NCBI GenBank assembly: GCA_040285825.1
Contig: JAUPSS010000012.1
Span: forward strand, 124,001 to 188,000
Direction of reading: 5' to 3'
From: Eukaryota sp. TZLM1-RC
Lineage: Eukaryota; Metamonada: BaSk clade
Length of the DNA: 64,000 bases
The notes beneath the pieces are model-generated. The model was not told where the DNA came from. It made no database searches and was given only the letters and a program-made list of their open reading frames with translations. A program made the position numbers and the translations under genes. Of this stretch, positions 10,607 to 21,402 are shown piece after piece. Within the stretch, counting starts at the first letter, position 1; every line of letters starts with the position of its first letter.

Positions 10607-12254
10607 CTATCTCACTGCAGAACGTTTTTCTTCAATCTGTTCCTCACTAAGCTGAAAGTCAAACTTGACTGTCTGTTCGCAACCAGTAGACCTGACCTTT
10701 GTGTATACTGTGAGTAACCCTTCCTCATTAATGACAAATTGGACTTTAACCCGTTCAGAAGATGCAGGGGCAGGAGTTATGGGAACCTTAAAGCTATTCA
10801 CTAAGCGATTCTGACCACTGGAACAAACCCCTTTACACTTGGACTTAGTTTTCTGCAGCACATCTGAATCCTCGTCATTACAACTTCCCTGGTAAATGTG
10901 CACCATTACATGGTCTTGGTTATCTTCAAGATTGGTAAAAAAAAGGGTTCTATTTACGGGTAATTTGGTGGGGTTTCCTTTAATGTCAGTCTTGTTGAAG
11001 TAATGAATGACATCAGACTCATTATCAGTACCTAGAGCCAATCCTAGAATAGTGGTTGGTGTTGGTCCAGGGTTAGGATCATCAATTTTAGTACGTCCTA
11101 CCCAGGCAGCTCCTTCCACAACGATAGTCTCCTCGTTAAGGTTGCGAAGCGGTTCCCTTCCAAAGAAATCTGTAATTCGGCTTCTGATTAAGGGGACTCG
11201 AGAACCTCCTCCAACAAGGATGACATCATCAATGTTGTCTTTTGTGAGATTGGCAGTGTGAAGAACAGACGAGATCTTTTCCATACACTGGTCGACTAAA
11301 GGGGAAACGAGTGCATCAAACTGAAAGCGGCTGAGTTCTAGTTCTAGATCTTCATTACCAAAGAAGAAGTCTGCTTGAATCTGCGTCTGTGGAAGAGAGA
11401 CGTCACTGAGTTGGTGCTTGGCGTCTTGGATCAAACCGCGAAGTTTGAGTTTTTGTTTTGAAGATATCCACTTCTCTGGAATCTTGTAATCTTCTTCAAT
11501 TTCCTCGCAGGCCCACTCAGCTATGGCATTGTCAAAATCTTCCCCACCCAATTTTGAGTGACCATCTGTGGCAATCTCGTGTGGGACAGAGTTTTCAATT
11601 TTGATGACAGTAACATCTAATGTACCTATAGTTAAAAAGAGCAGATGGTGTAAACAAACCACCACCAAGATCAAAGACAAGCAGTGTACGGTTTTCAATA
11701 TCGGGGTTTTTGTGTAGGTAATAGTAAGCTGCCGCAGTGGGTTCATTGATTACTTGAATAGGGTTGAGACCCGCAACTCTGTACGCATCAGATAGAACTT
11801 GTCGCTGGCGAACATCAAAACGTGCAGGACAAGTAATTACACAATCTTTTGGAACATCTCCGTCAAATCTGGCCATGGAAGTGGTATATAATCGTTGAAT
11901 ATAAGAGGCAGTGAGATCCTCAGGTGTATATTGGTGACCACCCAAAATGATTTGAATATTGTCATGTTCATCTCCTTGAACTGGGAAGGAGAAATGAGGC
12001 AGAAGCTTTTGTACTACTGGATCACTAAAACGTCTGCCAAGTAGTCTTTTGACTGCCCAAACAGTTGAATCAACAAAGTCCATTCTACGATTGAAGGAGT
12101 TTTCCCCAAAAAGGGTTTCCTCTTTCTTGACAGTAAGGAAAGAAGGAGTTACAGATTTTCCCTGCACAGATGGTATAACATGAGAAGCATCATCAATAGA
12201 ACGTACATAAGCCACTGTGGAATTTGTGGTGCCAAAGTCAATTCCAAGTGTCAT
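10607..12254 (-). CDS. Hsp70-like chaperone, copy 1 (one 34-nt intron)
   Basis: Hsp70 ATPases bind and release unfolded peptides. Exons 12254-11660 and 11625-10607 join to 537 residues. The ATPase domain has GIDFGTTNST near the start, VFDLGGGT across the intron, and ILVGGGSRVPLIRSRI. The substrate-binding part is a short beta region ending EEKRSAVR; the alpha-helical lid and the EEVD tail are missing, so it is about 100 residues shorter than cytosolic Hsp70. It is a close paralogue of the gene at 18402-20124, and parts of the two are almost identical in DNA. The ATG at 12252-12254 directly precedes the GIDFGTTNS motif. Confidence 0.9.
11626..11659 (-). other. Intron of Hsp70 copy 1
   Basis: A 34-nt GT...AG intron (GTTTGT start, TTAACTATAG end). 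Removing it restores LGGGTLDV. It is base-for-base identical to the intron of copy 2. Confidence 0.92.
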
Positions 12255-12324
12255 TCTTAGAAATAGTTTCTATGGCAATGGAATAAGAGATGAAGACTAG
12301 GTGCGAAATGAAAATTTCTTGATA

Positions 12325-12700
12325 CTCATTTTTGAACCTTCAACACCATTGGCTCTTTTTAGGTACTGGTCTCTCTTCTAGAGCCTTGAATTTCTATACC
12401 TTCTGAATGCATCAATTATTTTCTTTGCTCCAAACAATTGAAACAAAAAAGACATGTCCGGGAGTTAAAAACTGTAAAGACCATAAAACCAACTCAACCT
12501 TATAACCAGCTCTTCAAAATCCAACATTTCCACCTGTTCCTTTGGTAGGTTTTTTGAATTTCATGTGTTTTCGTTGTTCCCAGTTTCCTATTCCAATATC
12601 TACTTGGCCTGGATCACCAATTACTGATTTGAATCTCTGGATCATCTTCGCCTCAGATCTTGTGCGGTTTGTCTCAACCCACCATCTCAGTTAGCTAAAT
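12325..12700 (-). pseudogene. Fanzor-like nuclease relic 2
   Basis: The minus strand upstream of Hsp70 copy 1 reads NRTRSEAKMIQRFKSVIGDP, then IGIGNWEQRKHMKFKKPTKG, then in shifted frames NSRTCLFC and an NSRL...KRANG segment. This is the C-terminal order of Fanzor proteins: the (N)R-x2-(S)E helix, the RuvC-II G-(D/N)-W region, TSxxCxxC zinc finger, NPRxxR...HGLL. Stops and frameshifts occur after NVGF and in the last block. It aligns without gaps to the relic at 15.7-16.8 kb over the first two blocks. It is clearly non-functional. Confidence 0.65.
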
Positions 12701-14561
12701 ATTGTTTGATGATAGACCTCACTATTGATGCTACTTATAAATTCATTTGTTGTATATACTTCGTAAATGTGTCAATTCTACAGCTTTAGAATTTGAATTG
12801 GGATCATGCTGTCCGTTCAGCTACAAATTTAGTTGATCTGTATTACCCAAATCTTAAGAGTCATTAATTTCTGAGGAAATTTTGCATTTCTTGAGGTACT
12901 TTCTCCCTTACTACACTGATTGCTCTTTGCGTCATTTGATTAATTGTACTATTGTTTCGATCATTCTTTGTTGTTACCCTTCAGACAAATCACAATTAGA
13001 CATATCCATTTCCCTACTATTAGAGTCACTTTGTAATGAAAAATTATCATTCCAAAAACCATTCCGAACTCTTGAAAAATTTGAACTTTCCGTAGTTTTA
13101 GAATTACATCTGCGTTGAGTTAACCTGAAATGAACATATTTGCCTCATTGAGGGGGGTTTTTGAATTGGCCAAAGAAGCAGAAAGATAGAGTAGACCAAA
13201 TTTACCTGGAGCAGAAAAAGGCATTCCTCGATAATGAGAAAATTAATGTCGGAATCAATGAATAAATTTCAATCACAATCAATATTGTTGATTTCTTATG
13301 TTTTTTATATTTGTTTCTTATATTGTTTCAAGTTCATTCTAGATTAAATGAACGATACTGCTTCTCGATCGATTGCGATGCAAGGCATGTTGTAAATGAA
13401 TTCTGAAGGAAATTGGGTGCTTTCAATATTATCCATATTTTAAATGATGTCCTTAAAGAACAAATCAACTGTGTATCATTGCAGTGATAAACCGACCTTT
13501 TCAAAATTCTTTTGGCACTATTTTCGACAATTTCAGCTGATTCATCTAGACAAAGAAGCTGTTCTACCTAAGGTGTCAGACAGAGAAAAGCCAAAAGAAC
13601 AAAGGAGGTTATGGGTAAGCGTCTGGGACTTCAAATTAATGAATTTTTGAGCATACTTTACAATATCTGAGTCCAGCTCTACATTTTGGTGAACTGTTCA
13701 AAAGCACAAGTTTTTCCTTAAGATTAACATCAAAAAAACTGTCATTGTAAAATAAATTCAAAGATTTGGTGGTTGAATCAGTATCCCTTTAACAATAAAC
13801 TACCACTACACAGTTTCTTTGATTATGGAAAACTCTGAAGAGGGGTTATCTTCCCAACCTTAATAGAAACTAACTAAACTTCAATAATTGTGGATGTACT
13901 GAAAATTAAGGTTTATTGTCCGCTGATTTAATCTTAGAAACTGTCTGTTAATGTAGTGATAACAACTTATTTAACCACTGTAAGTATCAATCACATTTGG
14001 TAGACTTCACTATTGAAGTCATTAGTCATTACGATTGAATGAGTCCAAGTTGATAAGAATATGCTTGATTCTTCAATGCAAATTAAGTTTTTTTAAAAGA
14101 CAACAGTCGTGACTAATGATATTACTTCAACCAAATACATTGTGGAAGTTGTTACCAGTGTGTTAAGTGTGAAGAAATATTCCGTTTTTATTCAAATGTT
14201 TTAAAAATTATCAAAATATGTTGACGTAAAAATAAAAACAAATTATCTTAATAAGGCTTCTCATCTGAAGTATTGATTGGAACTTTCTGTCTCACAATCA
14301 TCTTTAGAAATACTATAAAAAAATACAATTGTCTTGGGAATTGACAAATACTCTCTTATTGAAATAAAATTCTCGAAATTATGGCGATGTTGCTCGGAAA
14401 AATTAGTTAATTAGTTGTAATTAAGCGAAACACTTGCGTTTACTCTAATAGACAATAATTCCAAATAAAATGTATTCAATAATTCCCATTTTAGTATAAT
14501 CTCAAAGCATAAAAATAACCCCAATCATAAGTTTAATTCCAATTGACATTAATAATTAATT
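12701..14561. other. Long intergenic region, no gene recognised
   Basis: About 1.9 kb of AT-rich DNA. Frames at 12882-13118 and 13444-13650 (78 and 68 codons) have no recognisable motif. Plus-strand 13150-13500 has short coding-like stretches interrupted by stops, perhaps an unidentified decayed gene. Confidence 0.5.
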
Positions 14562-15611
14562 TCAATCTTTATTTACATATTTACAATAATCAGCTTGCAA
14601 TTTAGTCAAATCGGCGGATTTAATTTTAATTTTTACAATAGTGCTCATGAGCAAATCTGGCTCAACTTTATTAGGAAGATCATGTTGAATACCCTTAACT
14701 ATACCAGTAAAATCAAGCTCGAGTAGTTCATTTTCATATAACCGTAACAAACCCAGACCTACTTTGAATATGATCTTCCATCCTTGATAAATAAAAGAAT
14801 CGAAAATTCTTAAACATAATTTAAATGGAAAAGAATAGAAAAATAAAGTAAGAAACCAGCTAGTGGAAAAAACATCAACTGGAACTGACTCTGCCTGAAA
14901 ATGGTCGTATAGTCTTGGTAATTTAGATTTAATTAATTGACTTAAAATCCAATTGGATTCTTTTACTTTTGGAACTAAATCACAAAATAATTTATTCATT
15001 TCAAACTTTGGTGACGTCATGAGAGTCAGAAAGGTGTAGAAAGCGTCAGACTCAGATTGAAACATTAACAATACCGCCGCTATAAAGCCCGTGCCCTGTG
15101 TGTAACCAGTGGAGGGGTTGAAGTTGGAGTAGGCGGTTAAAATGTTAAACAAGGCCTCCTTTCCCAATCCTTCTCTCTCCTCAAACCAAGGGTTGTTGGG
15201 GAAGGTTCTGCCAATGTCTTTGAGGATGGCATAGTTGGCGGAAGGGTTGGACTGAGAGAGAAGAGAAGGATAGAAGGTCGAAGGGTATTGTAGGGAGAGA
15301 GAAGAAGCATCGGAAAGGTGAAACCATAGGTATCCACGTAGAGAAGAGGGTATGCCATCACGAATAAGAGATTTAAGGATATTGTGTTTGGGAAGAGATG
15401 GTGAAGTAATAATGGTTCGCCATTGATTGAGATTACGAGCTGGAGAAGAGGGTGGGGGTACTGTAGGAGGTATATGTGGATCTATAAAGGAACAAAGTCT
15501 TCGATGTCGTTTTTGATCAGAAATAGGTGTACTCGAGAAGGGTGAAGATGGAGGTGGTTGATGACAGTGAGACTTATCTGATAAAGGAGGGGGTGTTCGT
15601 GGTCGTGACAT
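14562..15611 (-). CDS. TBC-domain Rab GTPase-activating protein
   Basis: TBC proteins switch off Rab GTPases with an arginine finger and a glutamine finger. I start at the ATG at 15609-15611 (MSRPRTPPPL), giving 349 residues. A proline/serine-rich N-terminus of about 60 residues precedes a TBC domain. The arginine-finger motif ILKDIGRTFP has R135, and the glutamine-finger motif GYTQGTG has Q172, so both catalytic residues are present. The order IRDGIPSSLRGYLW, R finger, Q finger and SWFLTLFFYSFP is classical. No intron. The Rab partner cannot be told. Confidence 0.92.
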   Translation of the reverse strand: MSRPRTPPPLSDKSHCHQPPPSSPFSSTPISDQKRHRRLCSFIDPHIPPTVPPPSSPARNLNQWRTIITSPSLPKHNILKSLIRDGIPSSLRGYLWFHLSDASSLSLQYPSTFYPSLLSQSNPSANYAILKDIGRTFPNNPWFEEREGLGKEALFNILTAYSNFNPSTGYTQGTGFIAAVLLMFQSESDAFYTFLTLMTSPKFEMNKLFCDLVPKVKESNWILSQLIKSKLPRLYDHFQAESVPVDVFSTSWFLTLFFYSFPFKLCLRIFDSFIYQGWKIIFKVGLGLLRLYENELLELDFTGIVKGIQHDLPNKVEPDLLMSTIVKIKIKSADLTKLQADYCKYVNKD

Positions 15612-15709
15612 CAACTAATACCACACTACAGTCAAATAGTAACCAGTTGAGAGTAACAGGAAATTCCCATAAGTACACGATCAATTTTCGTGTGGAATAA
15701 TTACAAAAA

Positions 15710-16774
15710 CTATCTACTACACAGATACTGAGGCCTTTCATTACCACTCATCCTCGCTTCAGCAATCGCAAACATATTCAGACAAGTCAGCTTATTTCTA
15801 TTGAAAAGCTTTGTTGAGCTTTTGTCACTGAGTTTGCAACTCTCACTGTTACAAGCTAATAAACCATGACATGTAGTAACAGGAGTCTTTTCTCCTCTAT
15901 AAAATCTGGGATCTGTTACTCTCAAAAACCTAGCAACCGTTTCAAAACAAACAGGACATTTTGCTGATGTGAAAGCTTCATTAATCATCAATACTTCGAA
16001 TCCATTTTTTTTCAGAAACTGAATCCATCCAATACTTCTAGTAAGTCTCTGATGTTTTAAATTCTTGGAACCTTTTTTACCATAATCACCCATTAGTATT
16101 AAAGTGTCTTTTGGATTGCCAAACTGCTGCACAAAGCTTTTTAACAACCAACTTTCAGTGTTTTACTTGTGAATAAGAGCTTGCATTTTATGAATGCTCC
16201 ACAAGTCAAGACTGTAAAAGTCAATTGTCAAAGAAACTTGCCGAAGTTTGCCAACCACAAAGTCTGAGAACTCTATAAAAGTTGCTGAATTGGTAGCAAA
16301 CGCAGATAATTGGGTGTTTGCATCTTCATTTGTCATTTCGTTAGACTCTATCAATTGGTTCCTGTCATAAACTACCCAAGTATACTTTATCGCCCATCGT
16401 TTTTGCTTTTCATTCATCCTACTTTTCAAAGACCAGGACATCTGAGTCATTCTCAACCATTTGCACTTCATGTCTTGATTCATCACCCGACTATTTCTTT
16501 GCTGTTCAGTTTCATGTTTAGGCACCATGGCTAGTTCTTGATCAGTCTTTTTACTCCCAAAATAGAATAAATCACGTTTTCCAGGATTTGATATAAAATT
16601 AGATCTTCTCTTTCTGGGACCAGAATTTGCTTCAACATCTTCATCCATTGTTAAATCAACAGTAAATGGATTGGTTGATAGAAGATGTTGGCAGCTTCTG
16701 GATTGAAAACATAAATTATATGTTGCCTTTGGTTGCAAAAGTGGTTGAGATAAAGATAATGAGGAAAAGTTGAT
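15710..16774 (-). pseudogene. Fanzor-like RNA-guided nuclease, most complete copy; RuvC D-to-N changes and one stop
   Basis: Fanzors are eukaryotic relatives of transposon TnpB that cut DNA with an RNA guide. One minus-strand frame from 16774 to 15710 is broken once, by TAA at 16163-16165. Readable blocks are ISNPGKRDLFYFG (RuvC-I), LLKSFVQQFGNP, ILMGDYGKKGS (RuvC-II region), MINEAFTSAKCPVC (zinc finger, first pair), TDPRFYRGEK, CHGLLACNSESC (second pair), FNRNKLTCLNM (RuvC-III) and NERPQYLCSR. The expected aspartates of RuvC-I (DPG) and RuvC-III (NRD) are both asparagine (codons at 16586-16588 and 15794-15796). The stop lies where relic 1 has Gln (RRQKK). No ATG opens the frame before MDEDVEANSG, so the N-terminal half is missing, spliced or lost. 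It runs in the same direction as the TBC gene. Confidence 0.75.
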
Positions 16775-16814
16775 TTATTTTCTAATCATCACATATAAGC
16801 CTTAGGGCACCCAC
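16722..16814. repeat. 93-bp dispersed repeat, copy 1
   Basis: It runs from GTTGCCTTTGGTTGC to TTAGGGCACCCAC and overlaps the 5' end of the Fanzor frame. It is nearly identical to copy 2 at 18088-18180 and has the same length as copy 3. Confidence 0.9.
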
Positions 16815-17429
16815 ACTGCTTCTTTCTTTTTTCAAAATAAATCAGCTTATATGAATATGAAACAAAACTATAACAAATAACTAAATAACTATAAATACTA
16901 AGAACTAAATACTAAATTCTAATGTTTGCTATTGTTTACAATTATCTTTGTAGTGATTGGGGTTCACACAAACACTGGGTTTCACATTTTTAAGATCGAC
17001 AATTGATGTACTATGGCTCTCCCAGAACAATGTTAAAGATAAAGTAGTAAGCAATAACTGAAATGGGCCTCGTTCCAAGATCTGTGTGTTTGAATACTTT
17101 GTTGTGTATGTTTTAGTCGCTACATAAAGATGCTCTGCTTCTTCCCTTTTTCGTAAACGAGAAACGTGGTGGTGTCGTTTAGTAAAGGTATCATGGAATC
17201 GAAGAATGGATTCGTTGATGATTATGCAGGGTTTATGTTGGATCAAAAACAACAGTAAGCAAAGTAACAAACCTCAGAGACCTGAAGGTGGCGTCTTTTG
17301 TTGTTAAGGTACGGGCTTTACGACTAAAAATATCAGAGGTGCAAGGACCATATCTTTGCATTGTAGTACAATAACAGTGGAGGTGGAGTTTCTACTCGTA
17401 ACCTCGAATTTGGTCGACTTTTCTCCTGT

Positions 17430-17640
17430 TTGGCTCCATAAGGAAGGGAGCTGCTCGAATGGATAAAAGTCCATTCATTCGAGGTAAGGCTCCGTATCCT
17501 TGTGAGGAGTTTGTAGAATCCATCATTGGAGTCATCTTTCTGTCTTTGAAATTTGCTTCCATAAAGAAGGAAGCTGCTCAAACAAACAGTAATCTGTAGG
17601 TTCGAGGTGAGTCTCCGCATCCTTCACGATTTTTTGGCGA
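17430..17640. repeat. Imperfect tandem duplication, period about 122 bp
   Basis: The segment with CTCCATAAGGAAGGGAGCTG (from about 17433) recurs as TTCCATAAAGAAGGAAGCTG (from about 17556), each followed by TCGAGGTRAGKCTCCGYATCC-like sequence. The two units differ by many substitutions and small indels. Confidence 0.65.
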
Positions 17641-17668
17641 AGTTCCTTCTCTTCGTCATCCAGTTCGT

Positions 17669-18004
17669 CTAAAATGGACTGAAGTTTTTCATATCCTTGA
17701 AGGACTGTCGAAGTTTCAGGACTTGAACCAACATTTGCGTTTTTGGTGAGGAGGGGTGTGGTCCCGTTCCTGAAACTTTTTGTGGCATTAGGTTGGATTT
17801 GGAAGAGGCGGGAGGTGGTTCCGTGCCTGTTTCCATCGGTTTTCCTTGAGGGGGGGCGGAGGGTGGTCTCGAGCCCGAGTCCTCGACTTTACTAGTATCT
17901 ACTACTTCTCCTACTGCTATTGTTTGTATGCTCATTGCATCCCTGTTATGTTCCTGCATGTTAGTATTTACGGTGTCAGTGTTTTGGCTGAAAAGGACTG
18001 ACAT
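17669..18004 (-). CDS. Hypothetical proline-rich protein (doubtful)
   Basis: A 111-residue frame with a true ATG at 18002-18004. Residues 45-92 contain three degenerate repeats of the type GSRPPSAPP, GTEPPPASS, GTGPHPSSP. No domain is recognised. It may be a first exon of something downstream on the minus strand, or non-coding. Coding status is uncertain. Confidence 0.3.
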   Translation of the reverse strand: MSVLFSQNTDTVNTNMQEHNRDAMSIQTIAVGEVVDTSKVEDSGSRPPSAPPQGKPMETGTEPPPASSKSNLMPQKVSGTGPHPSSPKTQMLVQVLKLRQSFKDMKNFSPF

Positions 18005-18087
18005 GATATCTGCTAAAGATATCCTCTGTAGAAAAGCTGAATGTTATCAAAGTTGTATACCTATAACCTAAATGGCCAATTATTATT

Positions 18088-18180
18088 GTTGCCTTAGGTT
18101 GCAAAAGTGGTTGAGATAAAGATAATGAGGAAAAGTTGATTTATTTTCTAATCATAACATATAAGCCTTAGGGCGCCAAC
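18088..18180. repeat. 93-bp dispersed repeat, copy 2
   Basis: It starts GTTGCCTTAGG and ends TTAGGGCGCCAAC. The GTTG and CAAC ends are inverted to each other. It is in the same orientation as copies 1 and 3. No clear target-site duplication is visible. Confidence 0.9.
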
Positions 18181-18401
18181 ATATAAACATGATAATCAAA
18201 CTCGACATTAATAAAGTAACAATTTAAGACACAACATACCGTATCTAAAGTGCGTATCATTGTTTAAAATTCAGGATAAAATGGATTAAGATTGTGTGAT
18301 ACAATCAGAACTGGTGTTCAGGAATAACAATTTTTAGATAATTCCTTCCTATTCAAATTTTGGTATTGTTTGTATTTCAACTCCTAAACTCTAACTACTT
18401 C

Positions 18402-20124
18402 ATGTCTAGACTAGTTTTAGGCATAGATTTTGGAACAACCAACAGCTGCGTTGGTTGTGTACTTTCTAGTGACAATGCAAACCACGTTGTTCTCAATGGA
18501 CAAGGCAATCCCACAACACCTTCCTTTATTTCTCATGCGGGGGAGGATTATATATGTGGTGAACTTTCTTACAATCGCAGGGTCCAGCAAGGAGAAAGTA
18601 CAGTTTACGCATTTAAACGTCTGCTTGGTAAACGTTGGGCAGATCGCGAATTGCACGAGGCTCTCGGGTACCTTCCGTTTGAAGTTACAGAAGATGTATC
18701 AGGTAATCCTCAGATCAATTTAGGAGGACGTTATTGGACTGCGGAAGACCTAACAGCACTTTACCTCAAACATCTGTATACAGTAGCACTCAAAAGATTA
18801 GAATCATCAGTTCAGGATTCTGATGTTCCAAAAGATTGTGTAATTACTTGCCCTGCACGTTTTGATGTTCGCCAGCGACAAGTTCTATCTGATGCGTACA
18901 GAGTTGCGGGTCTCAACCCTATTCAAGTAATCAATGAACCCACTGCGGCAGCTTACTATTACCTACACAAAAACCCCGATATTGAAAACCGTACACTGCT
19001 TGTCTTTGATCTTGGTGGTGGTTTGTTTACACCATCTGCTCTTTTTAACTATAGGTACATTAGATGTTACTGTCATCAAAATTGAAAACTCTGTCCCACA
19101 CGAGATTGCCACAGATGGTCACTCAAAATTGGGTGGGGAAGATTTTGACAATGTACTCCTTGATTGGGCTTTTGATGAAATTGAAGAAGAATTTGTTGAA
19201 CAAAACGCAAATCGTCATGTTTTCAAGCCCAAAGAACTACTTCGTCTCAAGGACGCCCTACAGCAAGCTAAGCACCAACTAAGTGATACTAGTCTCGATG
19301 AGACTAACATCGAGATCGCATCTTTCATTAAAGGTGAAGATCTGGAACTAGAACTCAGCCGAGATGAATTTGATGAACTTGTTTCCCCTTTGGTCGACCA
19401 GTGTATGGAAAAGATCTCGTCTGTTCTACACACTGCCAAGCTCACAAAAGACGACATTGATGATGTCATCCTTGTTGGAGGAGGTTCTCGAGTCCCTTTA
19501 ATCAGAAGCCGAATTACAGATTTCTTTGGAAGGGAACCCCTTCGCAACCTTAATGAGGACACTATCGTTGCGGAAGGAGCTGCCTGGGTAGGACGTACTA
19601 AAATTGATGATCCTAACCCTGGACCAACACCAACCACTATTCTAGGATTGGCTCTAGGTACTGATAATGAGTCTGGTGTCATTCATTATTTTGGAAAAAC
19701 AGATTTAGAAGGAAATCCCACCAAATTACCTATAGAACGAACCCTTACTTTTACCAATGTTATAGATAATGCCAGAAGTATCTCGGTTAGAATCTACCAA
19801 GGAATCTGCAATGATGATGATCAAAGAATACTCCAACCTAGTGGAACCAAATGCCGAGGCGTATGTCAGAGTGGAGGCAATCATAACCGCCTCATTGACC
19901 AATTCGAAGTTCCGATTCCCCAGTCAGCAGCAAGAACTGAGCGAGTGAAGGTCACGTTCTCAATTGATACCCAGGGCTTTTTAACCATTATGACAACAGT
20001 TAAGTCAACTGGTGCAGTACGCACGGTTTCTTTCAATTACAATCTAAGCCAAGAACAGATTGCTGAAAAAGCTGGGGAAGAGCGGTTCAATATGTGCATA
20101 GATCAAGTTCTTTGTGATGAATGA
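18402..20124 (+). CDS. Hsp70-like chaperone, copy 2 (one 34-nt intron)
   Basis: Exons 18402-19020 and 19055-20124 encode 562 residues. I start at the ATG in MSRLVLGIDFGTTNS rather than the upstream frame extension. The ATPase motifs GIDFGTTNS, VFDLGGGT and ILVGGGSRVPL are intact; the substrate-binding region is short, ending CIDQVLCDE, without the helical lid or EEVD. The N-terminus (about 140 residues) and C-terminus differ clearly from copy 1, while 18822-19153 is almost identical to it and about 19381-19690 is very similar, so the pair is a mosaic. The pair is probably cytosolic, since no signal sequence is seen. Confidence 0.92.
19021..19054 (+). other. Intron of Hsp70 copy 2
   Basis: A 34-nt intron starting GTTTGTTTAC and ending TTAACTATAG. 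Its removal gives LGGGTLDVTVI. It is identical to the intron of copy 1. Confidence 0.93.
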
Positions 20125-21402
20125 TTTCAATAAAATCTTTTTGTGTACCAGCATGAGTTTTGCAATTTACTCAGGGTTATAAGGTCAGTTTAGCGAACCC
20201 TGCACAATACAATGGATCTGTTCCAATTGAACTCCCGAAAGTAGATGAAAAATCTGATGTTAAACTCAAGTGACAAACCCTTCATAAGAATACGATTGTT
20301 ATAGGTACAATTGGGCAAAAAATATTATTTTATTGTAAAAAAGAAAACTTCTACGCACTTAAATCAAAAAAACAATGAGTATTGAGAATTAGTGTTAAAT
20401 ACAATGATTTATCTACAGCGGCTCTGGGAAAACAACTCCGAAGATTTCCTGAAATAAAAAGTTCTCACTTGCGGAATCTCAAGTCTCGTGTTGTGAGATA
20501 ATACAAATAGAACAATTGTTAAAGGGTACCTTTTTTGAATTGATTGGCAGATTGTAAATAAACATTCAATCAATAGTGCCTTTCCCCTTGCTAAAGGTTT
20601 CTCTGTTAATTCCAGTGGCAATTTGTTGATTTCAGAATCTGTAGTTGTTGATTAGCCCTACTTAAATCCTGGTCTCTTGGCTGTGAAATTGCGTGAAATT
20701 ACCCTAATTATTTTGCTTCTCAAATTATTTCGAAACCAACAGGTTCATTATGATTTAGAAGAGTTTTTGTTGCAGTATTGATCGTTGGCAGGTATGAATT
20801 TAATGGCTTTGATGTAGTAATTATTAATTAATTTCTTTTACCATTTCGCTTGATTCAACTTCAACCACTTTTTTAAGAAGTTGAAAGAAAATACGTGATC
20901 AGGTTCTAATTGAACTTTGTAATTGTGTGGCTATATGCAGAGGTTGTTGTGTTAGTTTTCATACTTACAGTGCTGTTTTCGAACAAGATATTATTTCAAT
21001 TGCGGCATATAGTCAATGATGCCGTCACAATAACTTTTCATCTTCTCTTATCTTTTTATGGAAATATAATGAGTAGAAGATTCATTATTGTTGTTTAAGA
21101 ACAATCTGTATACCAATGTCCTGTATCATTTGACAGATTAGAACAGAAACAGCGTGACAACACAACACTGCTGTAAGTTTCAGAGTTCGTGATATCAAGT
21201 TGTTTTATAACACCTAACATTATTCTATTTCATCTTGGGAAGAGGTAATTCAAAAAATAACTTGCTACCAGAGTTGGCAATACCAATTTTTATCTACAGA
21301 AACTCTAACAACACCGATAGCAAATAGCACAAATGTCAGTTGTCATAATTTCAGAACGACTACTGACCAGAGTGGAGTGAGTGATGTTTGGAAAAATTCC
21401 TA
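20125..21402. other. Intergenic, no gene recognised
   Basis: About 1.3 kb of AT-rich sequence with only short frames (for example 20409-20621 minus and 20910-21098 plus), none with a motif I recognise. Confidence 0.55.

Larger units (their letters stand above)
16815..18087. other. Region between two 93-bp repeats
   Basis: About 1.27 kb bounded by direct 93-bp repeats. On the minus strand it holds three frames (17669-18004, 17333-17620, 16929-17270) without known domains; they could be upstream exons of the Fanzor gene or a separate decayed gene. No splice sites of the type found elsewhere in the window connect them convincingly. Confidence 0.4.

Noticed and set aside
16133-16165. A 15- or 30-nt intron that would remove the TAA in the long Fanzor frame
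   Set aside because: The sequence just after the stop (TESWLLKSF) aligns with the helix of relic 2 (SEAKMIQRF), so it is coding rather than intronic, and the candidate ends (GAAAG, AAAAG) do not fit the intron module.
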